Source: an uncultured bacterium (lineage in GTDB: Bacteria > Bacillota > Clostridia > Lachnospirales > Lachnospiraceae). From it: DNA of 35,984 nucleotides. Position 1 is the first letter of the stretch. The number at the start of each line of letters is the position of its first letter. Below are positions 16,468 through 24,612 of this stretch, one piece after another. The stretch lies in contig CAMWUN010000035.1 in assembly GCA_947177425.1 (NCBI GenBank), forward strand, positions 1 through 35,984, read 5' to 3'. The notes beneath the pieces were generated by a model. It did not search any database. It was given only the letters and a program-made list of their open reading frames with translations, and was not told the origin of the DNA. A program made the translations under genes and the position numbers.

Positions 16468-16497
16468 CTGACATTTTTCCGAAAAATCTGGTATTAT
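16468..16497 (+). promoter_or_regulatory. promoter of the CarD-like gene
   Basis: CTGACA at 16468-16473 and TATTAT at 16492-16497 are spaced by 18 bases, with a TGG directly before the -10 (extended -10). RNA would start near 16504, leaving a short AT-rich leader to the ATG at 16555 with AGGAGGG at 16542-16548. Confidence 0.55.
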
Positions 16498-16554
16498 AGA
16501 AATATAATTACTAATTATAACAAATAATAATATTAATACACTAGGAGGGTCAAT

Positions 16555-17070
16555 ATGTTTGAAAAAGGCGATTATGTAATCTATGGCAACAATGGCATAT
16601 GCTGTATACAGGATGTCACTACTTTAGACATTCCAGGCGTCGATAAAGACAGAAAATACTATCTGCTAAAGCCTGTATATGCCTCAGGAAGCACTGTATA
16701 TACACCAGTAGACGCTGCCGGCCCCCTGCTCCGTGCGGCCCTGTCCAGAGAAGAAGCTGATGACCTCATAAAATCCATCCCTGATATTCCTCTCATCCCC
16801 ATAAGAGATGAAAAGACTCTGGAAAAAACTTACAAAGAATATATGCGCTCCAACAACTGCAAAGCCTGGATACAGTTAATCAAAACCATTTATCTGCGGA
16901 AAGAAAACAGAATCATGAAGGGCCACAAAATAACCGCCCTGGACAGCCGTTATTTCAGTCTTGCAGAAACCTCCCTTTATGGTGAACTGGCAGTAGCCCT
17001 GGACAAACCGCGGGAGGAGATCAAATCTTATATTGCCGACTGCATCGGCCATAATAACCCCGAACCTTAA
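16555..17070 (+). CDS. CarD family transcriptional regulator
   Basis: The 171-residue protein has the CarD/TRCF RNA-polymerase interaction domain at its N-terminus: FEKGDYVIYGNNGICCIQDV, then KYYLLKPVYASGSTVYTPVD. A helical C-terminal domain (about 75-170) follows. In other bacteria CarD proteins bind the beta subunit of RNA polymerase and stabilise or modulate open promoter complexes. In Clostridia several short paralogues exist and their roles are less known. It appears to be monocistronic, with its own promoter and AGGAGGG ribosome binding site. No terminator is obvious downstream; the next sequence is a broken copy of the dispersed repeat. Confidence 0.85.
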   Translation: MFEKGDYVIYGNNGICCIQDVTTLDIPGVDKDRKYYLLKPVYASGSTVYTPVDAAGPLLRAALSREEADDLIKSIPDIPLIPIRDEKTLEKTYKEYMRSNNCKAWIQLIKTIYLRKENRIMKGHKITALDSRYFSLAETSLYGELAVALDKPREEIKSYIADCIGHNNPEP

Positions 17071-17148
17071 AGATTTCCCATATTCTAAGTTTACTACAGA
17101 TTTCATTTAAGTTCAATCACGCTCTGACAGGTAAAGGATAAATTTTTC

Positions 17149-17204
17149 TGAAACATTTTTTTACGGTCTGCGCAGTCAATGCAAAGACCTGTGTGAACAG
17201 TAAT
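17149..17204 (+). repeat. truncated copy of the 133-bp element (right end, plus orientation)
   Basis: These 56 bases correspond to 10313-10368 of the complete copy, with about 11 differences. The terminal GTGAACAGTAA is kept. The hairpin GGTC-T...A-GACC replaces GACC-A...A-GGTC: the second and third stem pairs have both changed on both sides and still pair. The left half is absent. Confidence 0.75.
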
Positions 17205-17384
17205 TTTTCTTTACCTGTGGGGCTGTCACGGAATATTTACCTCTGCGTTCTTGTCCCGTTGCCGATAAGCGCCTTTTTGCCGAAAAAGGCAAATCCATAG
17301 TTCATACTCCTGTTCCCCCGTTTAATTATATTGTGCCGCGCCATAAAGGTCAATTGCCAAAAAATTGAACAATCCGGTATTCTA
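17205..17384. other. 180-base spacer between two facing repeat ends
   Basis: The gap between CarD and the YesM-like kinase (17071-17536) has no credible gene. Its central part, bounded by the two inward-facing right termini of the element, contains a perfect 8-bp palindrome GCCTTTTT-GCCG-AAAAAGGC at 17271-17290 with no T run after it. Otherwise nothing is recognised in it. Confidence 0.4.
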
Positions 17385-17454
17385 GTTACTGTTCACACAG
17401 ACCTGCGCATTTACTGCGCTGGTCGTAAGAAAGTGATTCGAGAGTGCAAAAATC
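17385..17454 (-). repeat. truncated copy of the 133-bp element (right end, inverted)
   Basis: Starting GTTACTGTTCACACAGACC, these 70 bases are the reverse complement of the right half of the copy at 10236-10368, with only two differences. Similarity stops at GCAAAAATC, in the middle of the first hairpin. The break lies about 24 bases before the TATAAT of the following kinase gene, so the repeat abuts the promoter region. Confidence 0.85.
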
Positions 17455-17477
17455 TACCCTTTACTTCTGTTTTGTTG

Positions 17478-17483
17478 TATAAT
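17478..17483 (+). promoter_or_regulatory. -10 of the two-component operon
   Basis: TATAAT at 17478-17483 is preceded by TTG. No good -35 is found at 16-18 bases, where the sequence joins the end of the repeat. RNA would start near 17490, 47 bases before the kinase ATG; AAAGGAG at 17522-17528 is the ribosome binding site. Confidence 0.5.
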
Positions 17484-17536
17484 GAGGGCAACACATTTAC
17501 ACGTTTTTTAATCATCCCCATAAAGGAGTCCTCATA

Positions 17537-19363
17537 ATGAATTCTGCTGCCCCGGCCATCCGCAGCCAGCTTTGGCATATCAGACAATTGTTTCTGAACC
17601 GGAGTCTGGCCTCCAAATTCAAAATTATCTACATAATGACCATACTTCTTTGTATGCTCTGTAACGTTACGGTAATCCGTTTTTTTTATAAAAATGAAGT
17701 AAGGGAGACCATAAGCGCACTGGCTTCCCAGACACTGGAAACCATTTCCCAGAACGCGGACAATACCATCCGTATCATATCAAAGAATTCCACCTATCTG
17801 CTGGGAAGTTCGGATATCCAGAATTATCTTACGCGGGATATCTACGGCCAGAACAACACAAGACTGTCCCGGAACCTGCGCAATACCCTTTATCTCACGC
17901 TGGAATCCATGCCTGCAGCACATTCCATTGTAATCATTGACGAAAACGGATATCTGGAAAGTGCGGCCCGGTATACCCATCCCCGGTGTATCCTCTCCTC
18001 CCCGGTGGAGGCAGACTGGTATGAGGAAGTCCATTCCCTTCAGGGCGCGCCGGTTTTCCTGCTGAACGGGGGCGGATATTTTGCGCCTGAAAAGGACAAT
18101 AATTACCTTTCCCTGATCCGTCTCATCAACAGCACGGAAGATGCCAGACCTTTAGGTTATATGATTATAAACATCCCTCTGTCTGAACTGTTTTCCGTCC
18201 CTAACGTGCGGGGAAATAATTATTCAGACATCTGCGTTTATTCCGGCTCCTCCCCGGTTCTTGATTTCGACAACGGGGAACTGGCTTCGCATTTCACCTG
18301 GCAGACTGCCCGGGAATTATCCCAGGCGGATAAAAAGGAACTGGTTGTTGGTAACGAGCGTTACCTGCTCCTTGGCCTTGACAATTCCCCTTTGGGGCTC
18401 CAGTATTACAGCGCCACCAGATTTGCTTCCTACGCCAATGAGTACAAACCTTTTCTTCTGATATGCCTGTTTACGGTTTTCATCAGCACCAGTCTGTTTC
18501 TGCTGATTGCCCTGTGCACCAGCCGTTTTGTCACGGATCCTCTGTACCGTCTGAGCGCTGCCATGAAAAAAACCGAGGAGGGAGATTTCCATCCGGCCTG
18601 CGTTACTACCCACAAAGATGAAATCGGACAGCTGCAGGACGCTTACAACGAAATGGTGGACAAAATCCAAAACCTGCTGACTGCCAAAATCTCTGAACAG
18701 AAGCGTCTGAGAAACGCAGAACTTAAGATTCTGCAGGAGCAGATCAAACCCCATTTTCTGTACAACAGCTTAAGCGGCATTGCTTATCTTATTACCGCCA
18801 GACAGAACGAAACGGCCTGCGGACTGGTCATTTCCCTGTCCGAATATTACCGGGAAAGCTTAAGCAAGGGAAGCGAAGCAATTCCCCTTTCTGCGGAAAT
18901 CAATATTGTAAAAAATTATCTGAAACTGCAGAAAATGCGCTTCCCAAATATATTTGATGACCAGTACGAAATCGCCCCCAAGACTCTGGACATTACGATT
19001 CCCCGGCTGGTCTTACAGCCTCTGGTGGAAAATTCCCTCTACCACGGGATACTTCCAACAGGAGATTACGGAACAATTTTCATCCGCTCTTATCTAAAAG
19101 ATAATCTGCTGATGATTCATGTAAAGGATGACGGTGTGGGAATGGAACCGGAGCAGCTTTCCGAAATATTAAAGGACTCTCTGGAATCCAACCAGAAAAG
19201 TTTCGGCCTTCGGGGCACTGTGGAGCGCCTCCAGATTTTTTACGACAATAAGAATATTTATGAAATTATCAGCACCCCTGGGGAAGGAACGGAAATTATC
19301 TTCTCCCTGCCTCTGGAACATGCAAAAAAACAACAGGAGGAATCAGATGGAACGCCAGAATGA
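17537..19363 (+). CDS. YesM-like sensor histidine kinase
   Basis: The 608-residue protein has a membrane helix near 30-50, an extracytoplasmic sensor (about 55-295) and a second helix near 300-322. A HAMP linker (TDPLYRLSAAMKKTEEGDF) and a His_kinase domain with His406 in LQEQIKPHFLYNSL follow. The HATPase domain has LVLQPLVENSLYHGI and DDGVGM motifs. This is the class that senses sugars or sugar-bound proteins outside the cell and pairs with YesN-type AraC response regulators. The next gene overlaps it by 17 bases and encodes exactly such a regulator. Because the pair faces a solute-binding protein, permeases and xylosidase operon, its likely signal is a xylo-oligosaccharide. Confidence 0.9.
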   Translation: MNSAAPAIRSQLWHIRQLFLNRSLASKFKIIYIMTILLCMLCNVTVIRFFYKNEVRETISALASQTLETISQNADNTIRIISKNSTYLLGSSDIQNYLTRDIYGQNNTRLSRNLRNTLYLTLESMPAAHSIVIIDENGYLESAARYTHPRCILSSPVEADWYEEVHSLQGAPVFLLNGGGYFAPEKDNNYLSLIRLINSTEDARPLGYMIINIPLSELFSVPNVRGNNYSDICVYSGSSPVLDFDNGELASHFTWQTARELSQADKKELVVGNERYLLLGLDNSPLGLQYYSATRFASYANEYKPFLLICLFTVFISTSLFLLIALCTSRFVTDPLYRLSAAMKKTEEGDFHPACVTTHKDEIGQLQDAYNEMVDKIQNLLTAKISEQKRLRNAELKILQEQIKPHFLYNSLSGIAYLITARQNETACGLVISLSEYYRESLSKGSEAIPLSAEINIVKNYLKLQKMRFPNIFDDQYEIAPKTLDITIPRLVLQPLVENSLYHGILPTGDYGTIFIRSYLKDNLLMIHVKDDGVGMEPEQLSEILKDSLESNQKSFGLRGTVERLQIFYDNKNIYEIISTPGEGTEIIFSLPLEHAKKQQEESDGTPE

Positions 19364-20960
19364 CGCTAACGGCAAACTGAAAGTAATGATTGTGGACGAT
19401 GAGGAATTGTCCCGGAAATTTTTCATCAGCAGCCTGGACTGGGAAGACATGGGGCTGGAAATAACAGCCGAATCCGCCTCCGGCTTAGAGGCCCTGACAC
19501 TTTTGGAGGAACATACCCCGGACATTATTTTTACAGACATCAAAATGCCCTATATGGACGGTCTGGAACTGGCACGGTTAATTGCAGACAAATTCCCCCA
19601 TATCAAAATTGTCATTTTAACGGCATTTAAAGATTTTGATTATGCACAGCAGAGTATCCATATCGGTGTGTCCCATTTCCTTTTGAAGCCAGTCAGCCGC
19701 CCGGAACTGGAAGCCACTGTGCTGAAACTGAAAGAACAGATCGCCGACGAACGCAGGCAATGGTCCGAACTAGGTTATCTGAAAAAAATCCTGCTGGATA
19801 ATTATTCTTTTCTCCGGGAAAAATTCCTGCTGGAACTTTTGGAGGACCAGATGCCCGCGCCTGCCTCCCAGAGCCAGTTATCCTATTATTTTCCACAGGG
19901 AGTTCCCTCTTATATTCAGGCAACGCTTCTGGAAGCTTTTTCCCCCCGCTTCTTAGGGCTGTCCGAGGAAGAGCGGCTTTTGCAGGATATGAAGAACCTC
20001 GAATTTGTAAAAAACTGTCTGAAAAATGACAGCAGAATAGATGTTTTTGCGGACAGGAGACACCGCCTGATACTTCTGTCCTATTCTCCTTTGGTAAAAA
20101 TGGTCACATTATGCGAACAGTTGCAGTGTTCTATCCACCAGATAGCAGGACTTGACATTTACTTCGGCATCGGCACTGCCTATGAAGAATTCCGGAAAAT
20201 CAGCCTTTCTTATCAGGAAGCCCTGGAATCTCTGAAATTCAGCCGCTATATGCCCAGCCAGCCCATCACCATCTACCAGAATGACATCCACGTACAGAAC
20301 TCCAAGTGGCAGCCCAGACAGGATGCCATTGAGGATGTGAAATTTTATATCAAGGCTGGGCTTTCCGAAGAACTGAACCAGATTCTGCCCTCTCTGTTTC
20401 TGGACAGCAATGAAAATATGATCAACGCAGACCAGGCCAGACTTCTGTCCATGACTCTGTTGTCTGCCGCAGTCAATGTGGTAAACGACATCGGCATTGA
20501 CCTGCAGGAACTTTTCGAGCAGGGGACCGGCTCCTTCCTGTCTATCCTTTCCGAATCCACAGGGAACGACCTCCGCTGTCAGACCATTGATTACCTGAAT
20601 AAGCTGACCCTTTCCATCGCTTCCTACCGCACCAATAAAAGCAAATCTGTTTTGTGGGATATTCTGCAATATATACAAAAAGAAATGAAAAATCCGGAGC
20701 TGTCCCTTACCGCTGTTGCCGAGCAGTTTCATATGAACGACAGCTATTTGAGCCGGACATTTAAGAAAGAACTGGGATTTAGCTTTTCCAAGTATCTGAA
20801 CCGGCTGCGGATGGAACAGGCCATCCAGCTTATCGCCAGCACAGACATGAAAGCCTATCAGATTGCCGAAGCAGTAGGCATACCGGACGCCTACTACTTC
20901 AGCAACTGCTTTAAGAAATATACAGGAAAATCCATCCGGGATTACAAAAAAGGCTTATAA
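19347..20960 (+). CDS. YesN-like response regulator with AraC DNA-binding domain
   Basis: The 537-residue protein has a receiver domain (MIVDDEELSRKFF, phospho-acceptor Asp64 in IFTDIKMPYMDG, Lys in HFLLKPVS). A long middle region (about 130-430) of the YesN type follows, then a C-terminal AraC HTH pair (VAEQFHMNDSYLSRTFKKEL and IAEAVGIPDAYYFSNCFKKY). The start at 19347 is chosen because GGAGG (19336-19340) is six bases upstream; the gene overlaps the kinase by 17 bases, implying translational coupling. Its stop codon shares the palindrome TTATAA with the stop codon of the convergent xylosidase. It probably activates the minus-strand transport operon whose promoter is at 26047-26074. Confidence 0.9.
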   Translation: MERQNDANGKLKVMIVDDEELSRKFFISSLDWEDMGLEITAESASGLEALTLLEEHTPDIIFTDIKMPYMDGLELARLIADKFPHIKIVILTAFKDFDYAQQSIHIGVSHFLLKPVSRPELEATVLKLKEQIADERRQWSELGYLKKILLDNYSFLREKFLLELLEDQMPAPASQSQLSYYFPQGVPSYIQATLLEAFSPRFLGLSEEERLLQDMKNLEFVKNCLKNDSRIDVFADRRHRLILLSYSPLVKMVTLCEQLQCSIHQIAGLDIYFGIGTAYEEFRKISLSYQEALESLKFSRYMPSQPITIYQNDIHVQNSKWQPRQDAIEDVKFYIKAGLSEELNQILPSLFLDSNENMINADQARLLSMTLLSAAVNVVNDIGIDLQELFEQGTGSFLSILSESTGNDLRCQTIDYLNKLTLSIASYRTNKSKSVLWDILQYIQKEMKNPELSLTAVAEQFHMNDSYLSRTFKKELGFSFSKYLNRLRMEQAIQLIASTDMKAYQIAEAVGIPDAYYFSNCFKKYTGKSIRDYKKGL

Positions 20961-22571
20961 TTCCCGATATATAAAATAGTCAAAATCCGCAGGGATACGT
21001 GTGCCAAGGCCATCCACGCTTACCATCCCTACAAAAGCCCCGGTAAATGCCGCGTCATACACTGCCTTAATGTACTCATCGGAGAGTCGGGCTGAGTCAA
21101 AAGTATAGGGTACCCGTATCCAGTTTTCGTTGTCAAAGGAATACAGGTACTGGTAGGAGATTCCCCGGACTTCCGCCCGGAAGTATACATAATCCGCCGA
21201 AGCCGGCACGGGGACAGGTTCCTCCTGATAAACGCTGAAAGTTTTACCCAGATCTGTACTTACCACGTCTATAACACGGCCGTATTTCTCATTCCAGGTC
21301 ATTTGGATGCATGACCAGTTCTGGGTGTTATAGTAACAGGTCAGTCCGGCCCACTGCTGTATATTCCGGGGACGGTAATCCATCTTCACTTCTGTGTCAA
21401 ACTGAAAGCTCTGCCAGCGCCTTGCTATATGGGCCTGGGTAAAGGTGGAAGCCAGAGACTGCCTGCCGTAAAGCCGCAAGTGTCCCGGCCTGTCAGTCAG
21501 CGACAAAGTATTTTCTGAAAGAGGAATCCGCAGGCTCTGGAAGTTAATATTTAAGGATGCTGTGTCAAAATCATCTTTTACAGGACAGGTTTCCTCCCAT
21601 TTATGCTCCTTTACGCCCAAAGGCGCATCCACTTCCTTCATCCCCATATGACCGCCCACAATATGGGGCCATTTTTCCTCATCCCAGACTACCTTCTGGA
21701 TAGCGCTTTCCCTGCCTAAGGGACACCAGCCTCTGGGGTCAACCGCCGATTCGTTCTCATGATGCAGGGGCCTTCCCATCAGATGGGCAAAATACCATTC
21801 CCCTTCCGGCGTATCCACCAGCGAGCCATGCCCCGCTTTCTGGATAGGATGGAAAGGAACGTCAATAGTGGTTAGAAAAGGCTCCCCCGGCTGTGTCTCA
21901 AATTCATCTTTAAGCGACCTGGCCCGTGCCACCCGCTCCTGATGGGCATACACTGTCCCTCCCTGAGCCACAAACAGATAATAATATCCGTGAAGCTTAT
22001 ACAGATGAGGGCCTTCCGTAAACTTTTCCTCCGTTCCTTTATAAATAATCCACGGTTCTCCGATTAGTTTTTTCTCCTGTTCGGAATACTCTGTACACAT
22101 AATTCCATAAAAAGGATGATGGAAGCTTCTGGGATCCCAATACTGGTTTACCAGATATTTCCGCCCGTCCTCATCATGGAAAAGGGAAGCGTCAAATCCC
22201 GCAGTATTCAGTTCCACCGGATCCGACCATGGCCCCATAATATTTTCCGCCGTAATCAGATAATTAATGCAGTCCTTGAAAGAACCGTCCGTCACCTTCA
22301 CATCCGTATAAATCAGATAAAAATGCCCGTCATGCCAGGACAGATCCGGCGCCCAGATTCCCCCGGAATCCGGGTTCCCTGTCATGTCCAGCAGTCTTTT
22401 TTCATTCAAAGGATGGGCAATCAGCTTCCAGTTCACCAGATCCCTGGATTGATGAATCTGCACCCCCGGCCACCACTCAAAGGTGGATGTTGCAATATAA
22501 TACATATCCCCTACCCTGACAATACTCGGATCCGGGTTAAAACCTTTCAATATGGGATTTACAATTTTCAT
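20955..22571 (-). CDS. xynB: GH43 beta-xylosidase/alpha-L-arabinofuranosidase
   Basis: The 538-residue protein is a two-domain GH43 enzyme. It opens with NPILKGFNPDPSIV, where Asp14 is the expected general base. FDASLF gives Asp127 (pKa modulator) and TEGPHLY gives Glu186 (general acid). From memory, these positions and the length of 538 are those of the Selenomonas ruminantium beta-xylosidase SXA. The C-terminal domain (about 330-538) contains LTDRPGHLRLYGRQSL and RRWQSFQFDTEV, typical of the beta-sandwich that closes the active site. No signal peptide is present, so it acts on imported xylo-oligosaccharides in the cytoplasm. The ATG at 22571 follows GGAGGTGCA; an in-frame start 13 codons upstream has no site. 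It is the last gene of the transport operon. Confidence 0.93.
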   Translation of the reverse strand: MKIVNPILKGFNPDPSIVRVGDMYYIATSTFEWWPGVQIHQSRDLVNWKLIAHPLNEKRLLDMTGNPDSGGIWAPDLSWHDGHFYLIYTDVKVTDGSFKDCINYLITAENIMGPWSDPVELNTAGFDASLFHDEDGRKYLVNQYWDPRSFHHPFYGIMCTEYSEQEKKLIGEPWIIYKGTEEKFTEGPHLYKLHGYYYLFVAQGGTVYAHQERVARARSLKDEFETQPGEPFLTTIDVPFHPIQKAGHGSLVDTPEGEWYFAHLMGRPLHHENESAVDPRGWCPLGRESAIQKVVWDEEKWPHIVGGHMGMKEVDAPLGVKEHKWEETCPVKDDFDTASLNINFQSLRIPLSENTLSLTDRPGHLRLYGRQSLASTFTQAHIARRWQSFQFDTEVKMDYRPRNIQQWAGLTCYYNTQNWSCIQMTWNEKYGRVIDVVSTDLGKTFSVYQEEPVPVPASADYVYFRAEVRGISYQYLYSFDNENWIRVPYTFDSARLSDEYIKAVYDAAFTGAFVGMVSVDGLGTRIPADFDYFIYREL

Positions 22572-22599
22572 ACTTGCACCTCCATTTCTATCCCCACAC

Positions 22600-22621
22600 A
22601 AACGTCCCACGAAAGACGTTT
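22600..22621. other. small hairpin in the permease-xylosidase gap
   Basis: AAACGTC (22600-22606) pairs with GACGTTT (22615-22621) across eight bases, and TTT follows on the plus strand. On the sense (minus) strand of the operon no U run follows. It could be a weak terminator for antisense RNA or an mRNA structure in the 132-base gap; confidence is low. Confidence 0.3.
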
Positions 22622-22703
22622 TTTCTCTGCGGCATCCCCTTTCAAACCTGCACCTGCCGCGTATGTACAGGCTGTATAAATTATCCCGTCCGCAAAAGTC
22701 AGT

Positions 22704-23534
22704 TTACCCTTTAACCGCTCCAGACACCATTCCGCTCTGCACCTGTTTGCTGAACAACAGATAAATCACAATCGTCGGCACTGTGGCAACCATAAGTCCC
22801 GCTCCCATGGTTCCCCAGTCTGTGGTATATTTCCCCACCATCTGCATGATTCCTACCGTCAGTGTGCGGTATTTTTCAGAGTTGATAAATGTAATGGCAA
22901 ACATCATTTCATTCCATGTAGAAAGAAATGTAAATACAGAAATCGTAGCCAGCGCCGGTTTTACAAGGGGCAGCATGATATAAAAAAATGTCCTGTAAAT
23001 ACTGCACCCGTCCAGAAAGGCCGACTCTTCCAACTCCCTGGGCAGTGTCTGGAAAAATCCTATCATAAAGAAAATCGCCATAGGCAGTGCAAAAGCAATA
23101 TAGGGAATGATAATGGCCTGATAAGTATCCAGCATTTTCAGATTTTTAAGCATAATAAATACCGGAAGAAGCACTGCGTGGAGGGGAATCATCAGTCCCA
23201 GCGAAAAGAATGTCTTTACGAATCCGTTGATTTTCACTGTCATCCTTGCAATGGCATAGGAAACCATACATGCCAGCACACCGGATATCAATATTACCAC
23301 CAGCGTTACGAAAATACTGTTCAGCAGATAATTTCCCACATTGGCATTGAACAGGGCATTTTCATAATTTGACCACTTAAACTGCCGGGGCAGCCCCATA
23401 ACATTTCCGCCGTAAATCTCATTATTATCCTTCAATGAAAAGAAGAAAAGAAATACCAGCGGATAGAGCTGTATCACTGCAAATGCAATCAGGACAACCT
23501 GCAGTAAAATGTCAGGTATATGTATTTTTTTCAT
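22704..23534 (-). CDS. sugar ABC transporter permease (MalG type)
   Basis: The 276-residue protein has six membrane helices and the EAA-loop LEESAFLDGCSIYRTFFYIMLP that docks onto the ATPase. The N-terminus lacks a long periplasmic loop, which is the MalG-type half of the carbohydrate uptake (CUT1) family. The start at 23534 is preceded by AGGAGGG on the minus strand. The gene begins 10 bases after the stop of the other permease, so the two are co-translated. With its partner it forms the membrane channel for the substrate delivered by the lipoprotein at 24613-26007, presumably a xylo-oligosaccharide given the downstream xylosidase. Confidence 0.92.
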   Translation of the reverse strand: MKKIHIPDILLQVVLIAFAVIQLYPLVFLFFFSLKDNNEIYGGNVMGLPRQFKWSNYENALFNANVGNYLLNSIFVTLVVILISGVLACMVSYAIARMTVKINGFVKTFFSLGLMIPLHAVLLPVFIMLKNLKMLDTYQAIIIPYIAFALPMAIFFMIGFFQTLPRELEESAFLDGCSIYRTFFYIMLPLVKPALATISVFTFLSTWNEMMFAITFINSEKYRTLTVGIMQMVGKYTTDWGTMGAGLMVATVPTIVIYLLFSKQVQSGMVSGAVKG

Positions 23535-23544
23535 AAGCGCCCTC

Positions 23545-24420
23545 CTAATAAGTAATATTGTCTACTTTAAAGAATTTTTCTATAAGGAAATAAAACAGCA
23601 GACATTCCGCCACAATGAACACGGCAATGGCACTGCCGCTTCCATATTCCATTCTTGTAAAAATCGTGGTGTACATAAGGGTACTGGGAACCTCGCTGGC
23701 ATGGAGCGGGCCGCCTTTTGTGAGAACCCAGATCAAGTCAAAGAGTTTCAGTGAGCCGATAACCGCAAAGGTTAAGCTGACCTTCATAGTGCTCTTAATT
23801 AGGGGAATGGTAATGCGGAAAGCCATCTGTCTTTCATTCGCCCCGTCAATCTGGGCCGCCTCATATATTTCCGCAGGCACACCCTTGATTCCAGTGTAGA
23901 GAATCAGCATATGATACCCGATATACTGCCAGATGATAGGGAAAAACGCCGCCCCTAAAACCAGCTTCGTATTTCCCAGCCAGTCCTGCCCTTTTATGCC
24001 GAACAAACCAAAGAAAGCATTCAGCGCACCGTAATCTGCATTATATATCTTCAAAAACAACTGCCCTATGACCACCGTTGAAAGCAATACCGGAATGAAA
24101 TAAACAGTCCGGTAAATGCCCTCCCCTTTAATGTTCCTTGAAAGTACAATTGCAAAAAACATGGCGGGTATCAACTGCCCCACAATAGATGCAACTGCCA
24201 GAATCAGGGAATTTTTTACTGAACTCATAAATGCATTATTTTTCGTAAGCGCAATAAAATTATCAATCCCCACAAATACCTTTTCCCCTATCCCGTTCCA
24301 TTCCAGGGTGCTATAATATCCTGAAATGATGATGGGAATGAAAGCCATAATGAAATAAACCACAAATGCCGGAAATACAAATATGAAATATGCCTTTTTA
24401 TTTCCCAGAATTTTGTCCAT
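23545..24420 (-). CDS. sugar ABC transporter permease (MalF type)
   Basis: The 291-residue protein has six membrane helices. After the first helix there is the conserved YSTLEWNG-type segment of CUT1 permeases, and the EAA-loop is EIYEAAQIDGANERQMAFRI followed by TIPLIKST. This is the partner of the permease encoded next. The start at 24420 has GGAGGAG just upstream on the minus strand. It lies 192 bases after the solute-binding protein gene, with a stem-loop between them, an arrangement that often gives more binding protein than permease. Confidence 0.92.
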   Translation of the reverse strand: MDKILGNKKAYFIFVFPAFVVYFIMAFIPIIISGYYSTLEWNGIGEKVFVGIDNFIALTKNNAFMSSVKNSLILAVASIVGQLIPAMFFAIVLSRNIKGEGIYRTVYFIPVLLSTVVIGQLFLKIYNADYGALNAFFGLFGIKGQDWLGNTKLVLGAAFFPIIWQYIGYHMLILYTGIKGVPAEIYEAAQIDGANERQMAFRITIPLIKSTMKVSLTFAVIGSLKLFDLIWVLTKGGPLHASEVPSTLMYTTIFTRMEYGSGSAIAVFIVAECLLFYFLIEKFFKVDNITY

Positions 24421-24518
24421 ACTCTCCTCCTCTCCAAACTTACACCCGCAGCCTTCTCCGGGCCACTCGCCAAATACATAATGGCAATCCTCATATTCTG
24501 TAACGTTTCGTCATACCA

Positions 24519-24558
24519 GAAAAGGTAATCCGAAGGGTTGTCAGCGAATTACCTTTTC
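24519..24558 (-). other. stem-loop between binding-protein and permease genes
   Basis: GAAAAGGTAAT (24519-24529) and ATTACCTTTTC (24548-24558) are perfect 11-bp arms around 18 bases. On the sense strand no strong U run follows. This position, right after a highly expressed solute-binding protein gene, fits a partial terminator or 3'-end stabilising hairpin. Confidence 0.55.
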
Positions 24559-24612
24559 CATTTTCAAAATCTGCTCATTTACTATCTACTTATTCAATAT
24601 CCTATTCAGCAT

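Noticed and set aside
17271-17290. Perfect hairpin GCCTTTTT-GCCG-AAAAAGGC as a terminator
   Set aside because: No T run follows on either strand, so it is listed only as a palindrome in the spacer.
17331-17537. 68-codon open frame upstream of the YesM-like kinase
   Set aside because: It is made largely of the truncated repeat copy and has no ribosome binding site.
20109-20732. 207-codon minus-strand frame inside the response regulator
   Set aside because: The regulator's AraC domain is intact in the other frame; this is a shadow.
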